The notes under the pieces: model-generated
The model's input: only the letters and a program-made list of their open reading frames with translations
Database searches by the model: none
Told to the model about the DNA's origin: nothing
Program-made: the position numbers and the translations under genes
Origin: Fonsecaea monophora
Taxonomy: Eukaryota > Ascomycota > Eurotiomycetes > Chaetothyriales > Herpotrichiellaceae
DNA: 64,000 nt
NCBI RefSeq assembly: GCF_001642475.1
Contig: NW_019173959.1
Location: forward strand, 124,001-188,000
Direction: 5' to 3'
Part shown: positions 1 through 11,857 of the stretch, piece by piece
Numbering within the stretch: the stretch's first letter is position 1
Layout of the letters: the number at the start of each line of letters is the position of its first letter

Positions 1-412
1 TTTGGGCCATGTTAAGGGGACATACTTCCTGGGTACCACCGCACCGTGGGCCAGAACGAAGCCGTGGGTAAGACATTCTCATCATGAAGGGCGTTCTCTT
101 GTCGTCGTCCCGCCACTGACCTACCGCATGTGTTTCCACATAATGCGCACAGCTGTATTGGAAAAGTATAGGTGAATGATCTCGTTTGTTACACGTTTAT
201 TCGTGTTGAATAGACCTGCCTTTCGTCCTGAAAGAAGTAGACTTCCTTTTCGTGGTCATCTCATCGGGGAGGAACTTCTGCCCACAAGGTTCAAAGGGCA
301 GAGTTGCCATGTCATGATATGATACCCAAAAACACACAAAAACACAAAGATATATCCTGCACCTTTCTCTCACAGACCTTTTGTCGTTGAATGGACAGCA
401 AATACCACGATT

Positions 413-434
413 GTCGATGTCGATGTCGATGTCG
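413..434. repeat. GTCGAT hexanucleotide microsatellite
   Basis: Between three and four consecutive copies of GTCGAT lie in non-coding sequence. No function can be inferred. Confidence 0.8.
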
Positions 435-1017
435 TTCATTTGCCAAGTACCGACCCCTGTAAGCTATTTCCGGACGACACAGCTTAGATGGTGCCATCAG
501 TACTGTGAAGGGGGGGTGGTATTCACAAAGGGTACCAACCGGGTAGTCACCATAGTGTGATGCCAGGATGGAGGAGGGGTAAATGTGAACAGATAGATAC
601 ACGCCCACCGATGTACGAGGTACATGTACATACATACCTACCTACCTACAACGCGATGGAAGGGGCGAGGGAGAGTATGTTTGATCTTCAGGAGGTTGTT
701 TCAGAAGATCGTTCTCGAACGAGTTCTAGCATTCGCGATCGTCCGCTACGAGTTTCTCAGGACCTCGAGAGGGTCTTTGGAGAGCCACCTGCTGGTCTTA
801 TCTGGGTATGGAGCTGTGGATGGTGGATGGTGATGTCACTGGAGCTTTTCATGTTGGTAGTTACCGAGAGAAGCCACATGGCGTGGCAGAGCAGACCGGA
901 ACATGCTGCAGCGGGGGAGGGACATATGTGTGTATGTGGTGGCTCGAGGGCACGTCCTGTGGATGCTTGATAACCTCGCTTGTGGCTGGAGGCCATCCAT
1001 GCCTTGGATTTATACGA

Positions 1018-1046
1018 AGTACTCGGTACTACTCAGTACTCGGTAG
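1018..1046. repeat. GTACTCGG/GTACTC palindromic repeat cluster
   Basis: Three close copies of an AGTACTC-type word, each partly palindromic, sit in about 30 bp. The same word family returns near 27.06 kb and many times between 42.4 and 44.9 kb, always outside genes. Confidence 0.7.
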
Positions 1047-3706
1047 GCCTGTCTGGTGTACAAGATAGAGAACACCGAGCAACTGCTTTCTGCTTTTGGT
1101 CGGAAAGCAATACATGATAGGGCCTTTTGTACTTTCATACCTATCAAACTATTCTCTGTGGAGGCGCAGATATCATTGGCTCGGTGCCTGGCAAACAAGC
1201 CATGCTAGCAGCTAGTCGGTAGAGATGGAGCTCCGGGCTCTAAAGTACACCAGAATAAGAATTAATGAAGGCCTCTCATGATAACAAGCATTCACTTCGG
1301 AAGCTCCGGGTGGCAGAACCACGGTTTTATGCTCTGGCAAAGATGGAGAACAGCAGCTTGTGCCTGAGACCCATAACTCCGACGAGGGGATTCCACCGTG
1401 ATACTTGATAGTTCAATCGATGAGCTTCCTCTTCAGTCAAACAAGGTTAAGGTTGGACGGATCAGCCACGGAAGACGCAGCATGTCTCAGAAGTCATGAT
1501 GCAAAAGGTGTCTTGGTACAGCGGGTCGGCTGCATGCTAAGCTGCAAAGTCAATGCGAATATACGTATGCAACAGGAGAAGAGAATTCTGATGGGGGGAT
1601 GGGGGAAGAGAGAGTGGGCCGGACAGTGTTTGGAAAGAAGAGAAAAATGCTGAAGAAGCTGAAAAGCCGAAGACCACGGTGGATAAAGAGACTTGACGGA
1701 CGCGGCTATGGCTCCATCGCGTGTTTGAATCTTCTTTCTGCTGGGCTTCCTCTTCTAGTGTGGGCCGCGCGTCCTTCCAGGGACAAGAAGATTTGGGGGA
1801 TGCTGGTGATGCGAAACAGAGAGTGAGACGGAGTTTTGAGGTGCGCCAAATGCCAGTTACAACCAGATGCCAGCAGTGCCAGTGATGCCAGTTCTTGATT
1901 TTTGGCACAAACAGAAGCGTTTAACGAGGAAGCTAGAGACGGGACGAGTTAGACAGAGATCGGGGGGTCGGGGCTCGGGGCTTTCGTCTTGCTCTCTTCC
2001 TTGTTTGTATCATGGTACTTGTTACTTGTATGCTCAATGATGGCAGGCGTCGCATCCACGCGGATCTTGTCAGAGAAAATTGGGGGATTTGTGTCCTAGT
2101 GGAACCAAAGGCAACGTTTTTGTGGTGCATTTCTACTGCAGTTGAGAACCCTAACCCGCGATATTGTGAGACTGCCATGGCATGATTGGCGATGATTTTC
2201 AGACCAGGTGTGAGATGCAGTGGCAGATGTGTCGCCGGGATGCCTGGCATGGGTCTGAGATTGCCAACTACGCGAGGATCATGATAGGAACCCATGTCCG
2301 CAGTGTCGCAGGGAGGGAGGCCTTTTACTCTGAATGTACTGACAGGTCTGTTCACAGATTCCGCAAAAAAACCTGTACAAGGAGAAGTTAGAGAGCTAGT
2401 TTCACTCACTATGGAGCAGTCAGGTACCTCCTTGTACGAGTAGGAATGGAGAGTACATACCTGGAGGGTTAGAGTTGTCGAAAAGAGAGATGGCAAAAAT
2501 ACTAAGGTCAGTGAAGAGAGAGAGGGGAGGGAAGTGGGAGGGTGGTGTGGACAGCCAACGGCCGCCGTATTGGAGGGCAGAGCGGGCGTCTTCCAGGCCT
2601 ACCGTGACCTATCGATAGAGGGGATGGCAGCCAAGGGACCATTTACCGGCCACAGTCCACAATCCAGAGACAACCCCTACACAGACCAACAGACCCAGCC
2701 GTGTAACCCACAAAACCCAGGCACAAAGGTGACAGGGAGGCTAGTGACACCTTACCAAGCCCAGTATCGCGCAATCGGCGCTTGGGGGTCTTGTTGGGCC
2801 CGGTGGCACCAGTGCCACCCGTGGTGTGTTGGTGGCCCCAGGGCGAGTGCGAGTAATGCGCGAATCTTCTCCATTCCAATGGCCGCCAAATGTCCCTTCG
2901 CTGGGCTTGTGGGATGCATATCCGCATAACATTTGATATAGGACCATGCTGAAGCTGTTGCTCCCGAACCTTTCTTTCTTTCTTGTTGAGCTTGATGTTT
3001 CCTAGGTCTTTGCTGCTCTGGATTCTGTCGTTCCGCGACTATTCCCCGTGCGTTCTGATTCCGTCTCATCTGGTCTAGAATCGAACCCCTCGTTCAACGG
3101 AGCTCTCTTTCTTTTCTTATTTCACTTGAAATCATTTCATTTCAGCGCCCGCAGCCCTCGCGCGGCAGACAGGAATTGCTGGGGACTAGCACGAAGGAAT
3201 AAAATCCAACGCTTTACGTCAGTCGCTACGCAATCGGAAAATCGTGGGCACGTCTCACCACCTGGTCTTTGCTGCCCTGTTGTGGCTTGTTGCGGACCCT
3301 CCGTCCTGAAACAAATCTTCGCCAGCGACATCATCCCTGTCACTAATAAATCCTCCGCCAGCCACCTGAGCGTTCCATACCACCTCGAGCAACAAGAAAC
3401 CGTCACGTCGTGCTGGCCACTGTCGAGGCATTACAGGATTCCTCAGAGTGTCGCTGCACAAAGCAATAATATCACCTACCCTCCCTGACACCTGATCGCC
3501 TCCCGTCCTTTCGTCGTGTCGACAAACTCCTTCAATCGCGGTCATTCAATCTTGGTCTAAATACCAACCACCCGCTCACACAATCTCACAAATCCTTTTG
3601 CGCCCCGTCGTCGATATCCACCCCTCGCCCGCGTCGGATAACTTATCCTAGTCCATTCAACTTTGAATCAGTTTCTTCTTATCTCGACGTGTTTATCGCC
3701 GGCACC

Positions 3707-4964
3707 ATGACAACCATGTCTCCTCCAATCTCCCCACAACCCTCCGAGACCCGCCCGCGGGCTGGGACAGCCATGAGCTTTTCTTCCCAGCGTTCCCGTC
3801 GCAGTAACTCTTCAACGGGCAAGATCGACCTCACGGAGACTTCGCGGGATAAGAAGAGATTGAATACGAAGGCTGATCCTTCAAAAGCCATAACTGAGGC
3901 CACCCCAGGTCAGCACGCCTCTGTTGTTGCTGATAGACAAACAAGTATTGACTTTGTATCACAGTGGAACAAGCACAGGAAGCATCTACGGTGGATGATT
4001 TGCGCAAGATGTTGCACAAGGACAACGAAGGCAATGTCATCAGTGAGTGATTCCTCAGGACATCTGGCGTCTTGGAGTCCGTCTGTGCTAATCGGGCTCT
4101 ATAGCCGACCCTGACCGTTCCAACCCTACCCGTCATCGCCTGGAGCGCCCTCTTGACACCATCCGTGCATTCAACGCAGCTGCAGAGGGGACCACCTCAC
4201 GTCGTACGTCTATGAATAGCAGGCCAGGTATGTTTGGACTCCGCACACTAGATGAGCCATAACTGATTTCTGTAGGTTCTCAAGTCGGCTGGAATGGAGA
4301 TATGAACCGCAGAACCAGCTATTACTCAAATAATGGCTATTCTCCGCAGCGACCACGAATGTCGCCAGCTGGTGGCTACTACCGCAACTCATCATACGGA
4401 TTTGGCCCACAGAGTGCAGTTGAAGAATCTCCAGGGTCGTCCCAAATGTTTGCCAGACCCCCTATGCGTCAACAAACCTACCCGTATCCAGGCTCTCACC
4501 AGAATGGGAACCCGAATGGTCATCAAAATGGATATCATAATGGAGAGAGTCCCGTGTCATACCACTCATACCATCAGTCCTACGAGACAATGACCTCCGG
4601 CTCAGAGGAGTATGGAAAATCCACCAACCCCAGTTCCCAGAACAGCTCCTTTGATCAGCTCCACCAACTACGCACCAAGCCCGAAGATTTCACGCCAGAG
4701 AACCCGTACGCAAACGAAATCAAGTTTAACCAGGTCTCTCCGACAAAGCCACTCACATCATATGGATTTGGTGAAGACCACTATGGTCAGGAGATGGCAC
4801 CTCCAGCAGTCCCAAGCAAAGGATTCGCTCTTCCAGCCCCAAACAATCCCCGGCAACCTATTCCGCTTAATTCTTCTCCAACCGATATGACTTCACCCAC
4901 TAATGCCACTTCCACCAAGAAGCAGAGCTGGATCAAACGGAGGTTCAGCAGACGAGATCATTGA
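3707..4964 (+). CDS. DUF2406 family protein (fungal, 363 aa)
   Basis: Four exons (3707-3908, 3965-4042, 4105-4227, 4276-4964) join in phase to give 363 residues. The N-terminal third carries the DUF2406 signature: KIDLTETSRDKK and TKADPSKA near residues 43-66, then DDLRKMLHKDNEGNVITDPDR, split by introns 1-2, and RLERPLDTIRAF. The rest is low-complexity, rich in Tyr, Ser, Asn, Gln and Pro, and ends in a very basic tail (KKQSWIKRRFSRRDH) that may contact membrane or nucleic acid. Members of this family are fungal-specific and small, and have no settled biochemical role. The start was chosen as the first ATG of the exon that carries the motif; a second ATG lies three codons later. Family assignment is from motif recognition, exon borders from GT/AG and phase. 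Confidence 0.86.
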
Positions 4965-5396
4965 CAGGACACCCGACTGGGCAACTAGAGCTGATACCCT
5001 CTTCATTTTCGGCGCCTGGTAAAACTCTCCATCGACTTCACTGGCGTTCTCCTTGCATAAGACACGGGGGGTTTGTGTAGCTGGGGCAGGAGCGCTCTTT
5101 TTACGACTAATGTTTGATGTAATTCTTGAATGATGGGTTGGAAATGAGTCGACGTGGCTGTCACATGAGCAACGGTGGCATGAAAAGGTGTATTACATGT
5201 GTGATGGCTCTGCAGGCTTTGGGGAAATACGAGCTGTGAAGCTAAGGAAGGGCACGCTCTCGCAAAACATATTGTGCAGGTCACACGTTTTTCCATAACC
5301 CTGCATAAAAATCTGGACATGACACAATCCCGCTCCTCTCACAGGTCGGTAAAGAGCTTAAAAGGCTACTTCTTCAGTCTCGTGGTCCTCGGCCTG
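4965..5396. other. Convergent intergenic region
   Basis: This is the shared 3' region of the DUF2406 gene (plus) and VMA21 (minus). It should hold both polyadenylation regions. I see no further gene. Confidence 0.6.
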
Positions 5397-5882
5397 CTAT
5401 TGAGCTTTTTTGAGTTTCTTTTCTGCTTCGATATTCTCGCTGTCGTCTTCTTTCCAGGCCACGATAATGTAGCCGATCAGGACAACATTCGCTACCACAG
5501 CAGCAAAGGCGCCAGAATATATGGCATTTCCTGGTTTGCTTTTAGTATAAAATCATGCAAAGGGATCAATCGGCCGTCCTCGCGATAGCCATCGCATCGC
5601 CTACCTCTAAAGACAGAATTGAGCAAAAGAAAGTATGAGCCGATCGGCGCACAGATCATGGCCACGGTGAAGGCGAGAAGCTTGTAGATGACGGCGCTAC
5701 ATTTTTGCATCAGATTGGCATACGTGAGGCAAGGCATTTCTTTCCGTCGGAGCCCTCAACTTCTTGTGTTCAACTTACGCTGGAACGGCTGGCGATGTAT
5801 CAGAGACTTGGTCAGAGGGTGGCGGGCCACCTTGTGCCTCCGAGATGGTTTTCTCGCTGACATTATTACGTCGGGTCGCCAT
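5397..5882 (-). CDS. VMA21: V-ATPase assembly integral membrane protein Vma21
   Basis: Three minus-strand exons (5882-5779, 5696-5605, 5530-5397) splice in phase to a 109-residue protein, the usual Vma21 size. A short polar N-terminus (MATRRNN...) leads to two hydrophobic hairpin segments, AVIYKLLAFTVAMICAPIGS and, after a short loop (VFRGNAIYSG), AFAAVVANVVLIGYIIVA, then a charged tail. The protein ends in KKAQ, a textbook KKXX dilysine signal for COPI retrieval to the ER. Vma21 is the ER chaperone that assembles the V0 sector of the vacuolar H+-ATPase and escorts it to the Golgi before recycling. The gene is divergent from the FUN30-type gene, with 1.25 kb between the starts. Confidence 0.95.
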
Positions 5883-7130
5883 GATCGCCTGCGTCGGGGA
5901 GAGAGAAAAGCCTCCTGTCGTCGCCCTGGCGCAAGGTGGGAAAGGGACTGTCGAGGTGAGAGATCTGGCGAGATAGGCGGCGGACGGACATTGAAGAGCC
6001 AGAGGGCCAAATACGAGTACAAGGCAAGCAGGCACGGATTTTAATGGGGCTCTGTCTGACAAAAAGGAAGATTCAATGCTAGATCCACGGCGAGCTACAT
6101 CGTACTTTTCCATTTGAGCGAGTCCTCTAGAAAATCTGTGGAAGTTGTGGCGCAGGCGTCCCATTCTGCGCCAAAGTATATAGTTAGCTGCATATTCTTT
6201 TCTCAAGGAGATGTTTTATTCTTCTCAGCGGTACTATTCGCCTGCTCATGTCTGCGATGCAGCCCCGTTGGATGCCGGCCTCGGGCGCGCGAGGGGATTT
6301 CAGATAATTAAGCTTGGCATGACGCGCTCACGCCTGGACGCGTCGATTCGAAAGACGGACGAGGGAGTCCACAGTAGTAGCGCAGGTGTTGGGAAATGTA
6401 TTATACCCGTAATGTTGAGGAGCTTTTCCAGGTCGGTATTTGTGAATACCAACAGAGCCAAGAGCCTAGATCATTAGCCATCTTATAGTTCTTCAGTTGA
6501 CATTTTGACCCCTCCGATTTGCTGAAGGCGATAGCTAATCCCTACACGTGAACTGACATGCTGAATGTATCCAAGTAGGACACCTGCCCAGCCGCCTGGA
6601 CAGCCTACAATGGCCTGCCTCATTAATAGGACCATCCTGGTGGTGATTTACCGAGCAATATTACACGCGAGTCCACGCGTCATTGGCACATTTATATTTG
6701 AAATCTAGTTTGAGAAAATAAGGCATCAAGGTCGAGTAAACTTACCTTAACGTTGTAATGTGACCACATCACCCATATAACACTACACCACGCTAGTACT
6801 ATAGTGTATCTTTCGAGGGGATTAGTAGGCTGGAGGATTCGTAACGAGAAAAAGCCTTTTCGTTGTAATACACGTGTTCGTATGCCCGATAACAGGTCCT
6901 GAGTAATTTATAAACACCGCTCAAAAGACCCTCTTCTGCACGCTTCGTGCTTTGGCGGTGGAATCCATCCCTGCGTCGAGGGGTGAATAGTGCCACTTCA
7001 CGAAGCATACCATGACTTGTTTCTCGAAGATGTACTCGGATTTTTAATACAACCAACTACCCGCCCTGTGCAACTTGCCTCACCCGTACCAAATCCAAGC
7101 ACAAGACCCTCCCTCTCCCTTCACTGAACA
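5883..7130. promoter_or_regulatory. Divergent VMA21/FUN30 promoter with two ACGCGT boxes
   Basis: This gene-free interval holds both promoters. Two exact ACGCGT words, at 6338-6343 and 6675-6680, match the MluI cell-cycle box bound by MBF in fungi. The second lies about 450 bp upstream of the remodeller start. Regulation by MBF is inferred from the motif only. Confidence 0.45.
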
Positions 7131-10100
7131 ATGTCTTCCGACGACTCTCTGTCGCAGTCGGACGATGAACTGTTCAATCCAAAGTACAAGCCTACCCACG
7201 AGACGGTCGAGACGCTTCCACTGTATAGGCCCGGCATGAGTGACGACGACTCTGACATCGAAACCCTCGCAACCTGGCCGGTTCATCGTCCTGGGATAAA
7301 ATCTCAGAACATGGATATAATCCGACAGACACAGCCAACTCAAATCATTGATCGTTCTGCCGAAAACATGTCTTCCTCTCCTTCCAAGCCTGGCGTCGTC
7401 CAGGTCGCTGCCTCCTCTCCGATGGCCACCCCCAATTTACAACGGAAACCCACAGGAATACTGGCAAGCGCTATGGCACCGGCAGGCACGGTGTTCAGAA
7501 AACCATATGTGGCGCCTCAGCCTCGTGCCGTTCCCATAACGATCGACAGCGACGACGAGGGGCCCACATATCGTGGAGGTTCGTCAGACAGCGAGGGTCA
7601 TGGCATTCGGTCGAATGATATCAAAACATCTACATTTGTGCGGAAGAACAAGTCGCCAGGGAAAATTCCCGAATCGCCGCAGCCTCAAAACAGTGGACTG
7701 AGTCGCTTCATGGAGATTACTTCACGATCCGTGTTCAGAGGCTCTCCAAACTCGACGTCTTCGGCTGGGTCGAGCGGAGTGAAACGCTCTGCGGATGTTA
7801 ATGCAAACGCTTACGGCAGCATTTCAAAGAGACCGCGACAGACTGGGCCTGCCCGTGCAATGCCCGTGGTGTCGTCGCCGCCGGCTGTGCGGCAAGAAGA
7901 GATGGAGCTTGATGATATCAGTGACTATAGCACGAGACAGAAGGTGAATCGATTAATGTCAATGCTTCGTGCGGTGACGGTGAGAGAATGCTACGAAGTC
8001 CTGCTCTCGAATAAAGGGGTTTACGAAGATGCGATCGATGCGCTGCTTTTGCGGAGCGAGAAGCGACAATCTCAGAACAAGAAAAGCGCTGTGGATTTGA
8101 CCGGTTCGGACGACGAGCTGATGCCTACCCCTGCAGCCAACAGACCCGTGCCTCAACACACGAGTACAGCAAGGCAGCACGCCAAGGTACCGCAGAAGAG
8201 CATCACTGAAAAATGGAGCTCTACTCAGAACATCAGAAAGCCGTCAAAGACAATAGATGTCTTCGAAACCCCGCCTCCGCAGAAGAAGAAACGAACGCTG
8301 GTGCGTGGCAGGAAGCATTCTTCTTCGCCTCAGCCTGTGCCCGAAGAAGTCACACGAAAGCCAACACGCGTGGTCGCCATAGAGTCGGACGATTCCGATG
8401 CAGATGTATCACCAGTCTCATCGGACAACGAGAGCAAGAAACCCTTCCAGAGTCGTGTCCTTGATCTGTTCAACACTTGCTCTGCGGCGGATTTGGCTGA
8501 CATCGCTTCCATAACCCGCGACCTCGCCGAGCACTTTTTATCCAAACGGCCTTTCAAAAAGCTCGATGCCATCAGACAAATCGAGGATCCGAAATTAAAG
8601 CCTACAAAGACGAAACGTAGGACAGCTCCCATCGGTGAAAAGATCGTCGACAAGGTTGAGGATATGCTCGAGAGCTATGAGGCTGTTGATTATCTCGTGA
8701 AGAAATGCCAAAATCTGGCGAAACCGTTGGCTGATGAGATGAAGAGTTGGGGAGTCAAGCTTGCTGGCGATCATGAGGGAGAATTGGATATAGCCTCGCT
8801 ACAAGCCTCACTCCCAGGTCATGACTCTGGCATTGGTACACCTGTGAGTGACGACGAAGACATCAAACGTTCAGGGCAAAAGAGATTCATCGGCCAACCT
8901 TCGATCATGGCCGACGATATGAAAATGAAGGACTATCAAATCGTGGGGCTCAACTGGCTTAATTTGCTCTACAAGAAGGGACTGAGTTGCATCCTAGCTG
9001 ACGACATGGGACTGGGAAAGACTTGTCAAGTCATTGCCTTTTTGGCTCATCTTTTCGAGCAGGGGAAGAAGGGACCTCACCTTGTCGTGGTGCCCGCAGC
9101 GACTCTGGAAAATTGGCTCAAGGAGTTTCAACGCTTTTGCCCAGCACTGAGTGTCGAACCGTACTACTCGACAAATCCCGGCGAGCGGCTAAGGCTAAGT
9201 GCATTTCTCGACCAAAACCGCGACGAAGTCAATGTCATTGTCACCACCTACACGATAGCCAAGGGCAAAGACGATGCTCCCTGGTTGAAGAGCTTTGGGT
9301 TTGACTGTACAATTTATGATGAGGGCCATGTGTTGAAAAATGCCGATTCCCAAGTCGCGAGTAAATTGGTCAAGATTCAATCCAATTTTCGCCTTTTGCT
9401 CACCGGGACTCCCCTGCAGAACAACTTGAAGGAACTCATCTCCCTGCTCGCTTTTCTAATGCCGGCTCTCTTTCGAGAGAAGGCGCAAGCACTGAAGAAC
9501 ATTTTCACTCACAACTTCAAAGCGCTGGACAACAACCACGAAATGCTCCTGTCGGCACAGCGAATCCAGCGTGCGAAAAGCATGCTCACGCCCTTCATCT
9601 TGAGACGGAAGAAGTACCAAGTCCTCAAGGATCTGCCAAAGAAGGAGCGAAAGGTGGAGTTCTGTGACTTGAGTCCCGAACAATCAGAGCTCTATCAGAT
9701 GTGGCTTGACAAGGCTTTTGAGATCCGTGCGAGGCGGGAGAGAGGCGAAAACGTGACCCAGGAATCGACAAACATCTTGATGAAATTGAGACATGCCGCC
9801 ATTCACCCATTTCTCTTCCGGCGCCTCTATCCGAACAAACAGCTACCTGTTATTGCAAAGCAGTGCCTCAAGGTGGACCTATGGCGAGAATCAAACCCCG
9901 ATCTCATCGTCACTGAACTTCTCGAGTATAGCGATATGGAAATTCATACCTTATGCGATAAGCATGCACAGCTTCGACGCTTTGCACTTAACGGCGACGA
10001 GTGGCGTGCTAGTGGTAAAATCCAGAAGATGATGGAACTTTTGCGCAAATTCATCTCTGAAGGCCACAGAACGTTGATCTTCAGCCAGTTTGTCATGGTC

Positions 10101-10766
10101 CTCGACATTCTCGAGTTGGCGCTGGAACGTGAGGGCATCGACTCCTTCCGACTTGATGGTGCCACCAAAGTATCAGAACGACAAGACCTGATCGACGAGT
10201 TCTCTGCCGATGACAACAACACGCCTGTCTTTATGCTCAGCACAAAAGCAGGCGGCGCCGGGATCAACCTCGCCAAAGCGAACAAAGTCATCATCTTCGA
10301 CAGCGGCTTCAATCCGCAGGATGACATCCAGGCTGAGAACCGAGCACACCGCATTGGGCAGGAGAAGGACGTTGAAGTCATCCGGTTGATTTCCCGGGGC
10401 ACCGTGGAAGAGCAGATCTACGCCATGGGTCTGACGAAGCTGAAGCTTGACGAACAAGTCGCTGGAGACGGGGAAGAGCAGGCACCGAGGAAGGACAATG
10501 AAGAAAACGAAAAGGAGGCCGAGGGCCGCATGATTGTCGAGAAGATGTTTTTTGACAAGATCGACGTCGAACCCATCGAGCAGGTCAAGGCCGAGGCCGC
10601 CAGTCCCGTCAAGCAAAGGCCGGAGCAGCACTCGGCAGTGGCGGAGCAAGTGCAGAATGATGTTGAGGATGACCACAAAGCCCGCCCTGGCACTGGACGG
10701 AAGAAAAGTAGTGACTTGCCCAATCGTCCGCGAGTCCGTAATGCAAAAACAAAAATCGAAAGTTGA
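7131..10766 (+). CDS. FUN30: SNF2-family chromatin remodelling ATPase, Fun30/SMARCAD1 type
   Basis: One uninterrupted 1211-residue frame. An acidic, Ser-rich N-terminus (MSSDDSLSQSDDE) precedes a CUE-like ubiquitin-binding helix bundle at about residues 265-310 (RECYEVLLSNKGVYEDAIDA). The SNF2 ATPase starts near residue 600 (KDYQIVGLNWL), with Walker A DDMGLGKT at about 623 and the variant DEAH box DEGH at about 729, the form seen in Fun30 and its relatives. The helicase-C lobe runs from about 960 to 1090 (RTLIFSQFVMVLDIL, AENRAHRIGQ). Known family role: nucleosome sliding and histone exchange, silencing at heterochromatin, and promotion of DNA-end resection in the nucleus. A Lys/Arg-rich tail (RPRVRNAKTKIES) could be a nuclear signal. 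In fission yeast the equivalents are Fft1-3. The start ATG is the first in frame, with A at -3. Confidence 0.95.
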   Translation: MSSDDSLSQSDDELFNPKYKPTHETVETLPLYRPGMSDDDSDIETLATWPVHRPGIKSQNMDIIRQTQPTQIIDRSAENMSSSPSKPGVVQVAASSPMATPNLQRKPTGILASAMAPAGTVFRKPYVAPQPRAVPITIDSDDEGPTYRGGSSDSEGHGIRSNDIKTSTFVRKNKSPGKIPESPQPQNSGLSRFMEITSRSVFRGSPNSTSSAGSSGVKRSADVNANAYGSISKRPRQTGPARAMPVVSSPPAVRQEEMELDDISDYSTRQKVNRLMSMLRAVTVRECYEVLLSNKGVYEDAIDALLLRSEKRQSQNKKSAVDLTGSDDELMPTPAANRPVPQHTSTARQHAKVPQKSITEKWSSTQNIRKPSKTIDVFETPPPQKKKRTLVRGRKHSSSPQPVPEEVTRKPTRVVAIESDDSDADVSPVSSDNESKKPFQSRVLDLFNTCSAADLADIASITRDLAEHFLSKRPFKKLDAIRQIEDPKLKPTKTKRRTAPIGEKIVDKVEDMLESYEAVDYLVKKCQNLAKPLADEMKSWGVKLAGDHEGELDIASLQASLPGHDSGIGTPVSDDEDIKRSGQKRFIGQPSIMADDMKMKDYQIVGLNWLNLLYKKGLSCILADDMGLGKTCQVIAFLAHLFEQGKKGPHLVVVPAATLENWLKEFQRFCPALSVEPYYSTNPGERLRLSAFLDQNRDEVNVIVTTYTIAKGKDDAPWLKSFGFDCTIYDEGHVLKNADSQVASKLVKIQSNFRLLLTGTPLQNNLKELISLLAFLMPALFREKAQALKNIFTHNFKALDNNHEMLLSAQRIQRAKSMLTPFILRRKKYQVLKDLPKKERKVEFCDLSPEQSELYQMWLDKAFEIRARRERGENVTQESTNILMKLRHAAIHPFLFRRLYPNKQLPVIAKQCLKVDLWRESNPDLIVTELLEYSDMEIHTLCDKHAQLRRFALNGDEWRASGKIQKMMELLRKFISEGHRTLIFSQFVMVLDILELALEREGIDSFRLDGATKVSERQDLIDEFSADDNNTPVFMLSTKAGGAGINLAKANKVIIFDSGFNPQDDIQAENRAHRIGQEKDVEVIRLISRGTVEEQIYAMGLTKLKLDEQVAGDGEEQAPRKDNEENEKEAEGRMIVEKMFFDKIDVEPIEQVKAEAASPVKQRPEQHSAVAEQVQNDVEDDHKARPGTGRKKSSDLPNRPRVRNAKTKIES

Positions 10767-11000
10767 GCTGGAGGGGGGGAGGCAGGTACGCTGTCAGGTG
10801 CCGTTAGGCATGAGGTTGTTGGATAAAATTGATCTTGTTTCGAATCTACATACATTTTTGGAACACGACTCTTGTTGTACGAAGACAGGACGGAAGAGGC
10901 TGGTTGCTAGCCACTGCACAGTCACTACTCAGAGCTGAAGGCGGTGCGGTCTTTGGACATGACACTCACTTCCCAGTCAGGTTCATCCTCGACTCGAATC

Positions 11001-11030
11001 AGTGAGTGAGTGAGCGAGCGAGCGAGTGAG
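11001..11030. repeat. GTGA/GCGA tetranucleotide microsatellite
   Basis: About seven tetranucleotide units: GTGA, then GCGA, then GTGA again. The central units differ by one transition (T to C). Non-coding. Confidence 0.8.
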
Positions 11031-11154
11031 TCAATGAAACATGAGAAATGCACATAAATACAATACAATACGGACGGTCGGGCCGGCTTATACAGTCAGT
11101 CAGTCACGGCATCACCAGTGAGTGTGAAGAAGACATCTCATGTGCTTCTCTAGA

Positions 11155-11172
11155 GTGTCTGTCTGTCTGTCT
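11155..11172. repeat. GTCT tetranucleotide microsatellite
   Basis: Four units of GTCT, with a CAGT run about 60 bp upstream. Non-coding. Confidence 0.75.
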
Positions 11173-11468
11173 TCTGCGCGCAGGGTCTATTTCCAGCGGT
11201 CAATTTCCATCTGTAATGCTTTCTTTCTTTCTCAACCGACCAACCACATTGATTCGTTGGGCCGTTCATTCTCTTTTTGTCGTTGTTGTCGTTGTCTTTG
11301 TTGACTCAATACGAGTATGGATGGTTGAGCAATCCATCCAAAGAACCCAGAACCCAGAACCCGGTTGTCATGTATAGATAGATTCAGGGCTTCAATTCCC
11401 AAATCCGATTCGGCCATAAGCATAATAACACTTCGCGTCCCGTCCTTGCCATAGTATATCAGGTCGTG

Positions 11469-11520
11469 CCATACCATACCATACCATACCATATCATGTC
11501 CTGTCCTGTCATGTCATGTC
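11469..11520. repeat. CCATA and TGTC-type tandem repeats
   Basis: Four to five copies of CCATA are followed directly by CTGTC and ATGTC pentamers. This is a compound pentanucleotide microsatellite in the shared 3' region. Confidence 0.8.
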
Positions 11521-11857
11521 AAACCAAGATATATATCATCCATATCGTCCATATCGACAGCAGATCCAGACCCACACAGTAGATCCGTGGTGATGAATGC
11601 CCCAGCGGTGCCTTTCTGCCTGGTGATCTGCGTCTTTGTATATTCCCGATTCCGGACTTTTTTTTTTGCTTCTCTTTCATTGCTGGGATGTTAATCTGAA
11701 TCTGAATTCCTAGGGTCCCTCGACTGGGTTGGACTGGGTCTTCTTTGGCTTCCCTTTTCCTCTCCATTTTCGTTTCCGGTCCCAGCCCTCCAAGGATCCC
11801 GTGGTTGATGACCATGGGATGATGTATCGGACAATATAAAATCCCCATCAAATCAAA

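Larger units (their letters stand above)
1..3706. other. Gene-free stretch, ending in the DUF2406 gene leader
   Basis: I see no convincing coding region here. The open frames lack the codon pattern, splice sites and family motifs seen in the real genes nearby. The stretch holds short GTCGAT, CTAC and GTACTC-type repeats. From about 3.0 kb it becomes a pyrimidine-rich leader, typical of fungal 5' UTRs, that runs into the start codon at 3707. Confidence 0.6.
10767..11857. other. Convergent intergenic region rich in microsatellites
   Basis: No gene is visible between the 3' ends of the remodeller (plus) and the fungal regulator (minus). The stretch is unusually rich in simple repeats, listed separately. 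Confidence 0.65.

Noticed and set aside
1933..2496. 187-codon minus-strand open frame
   Set aside because: No family motif, erratic composition, no splice-compatible neighbours; the length is possible by chance.
3060..3110. tRNA-like B-box word (GGGGTTCGATTCT on the minus strand)
   Set aside because: The flanking bases do not form a T-stem or acceptor stem, and no A-box lies at the right distance.
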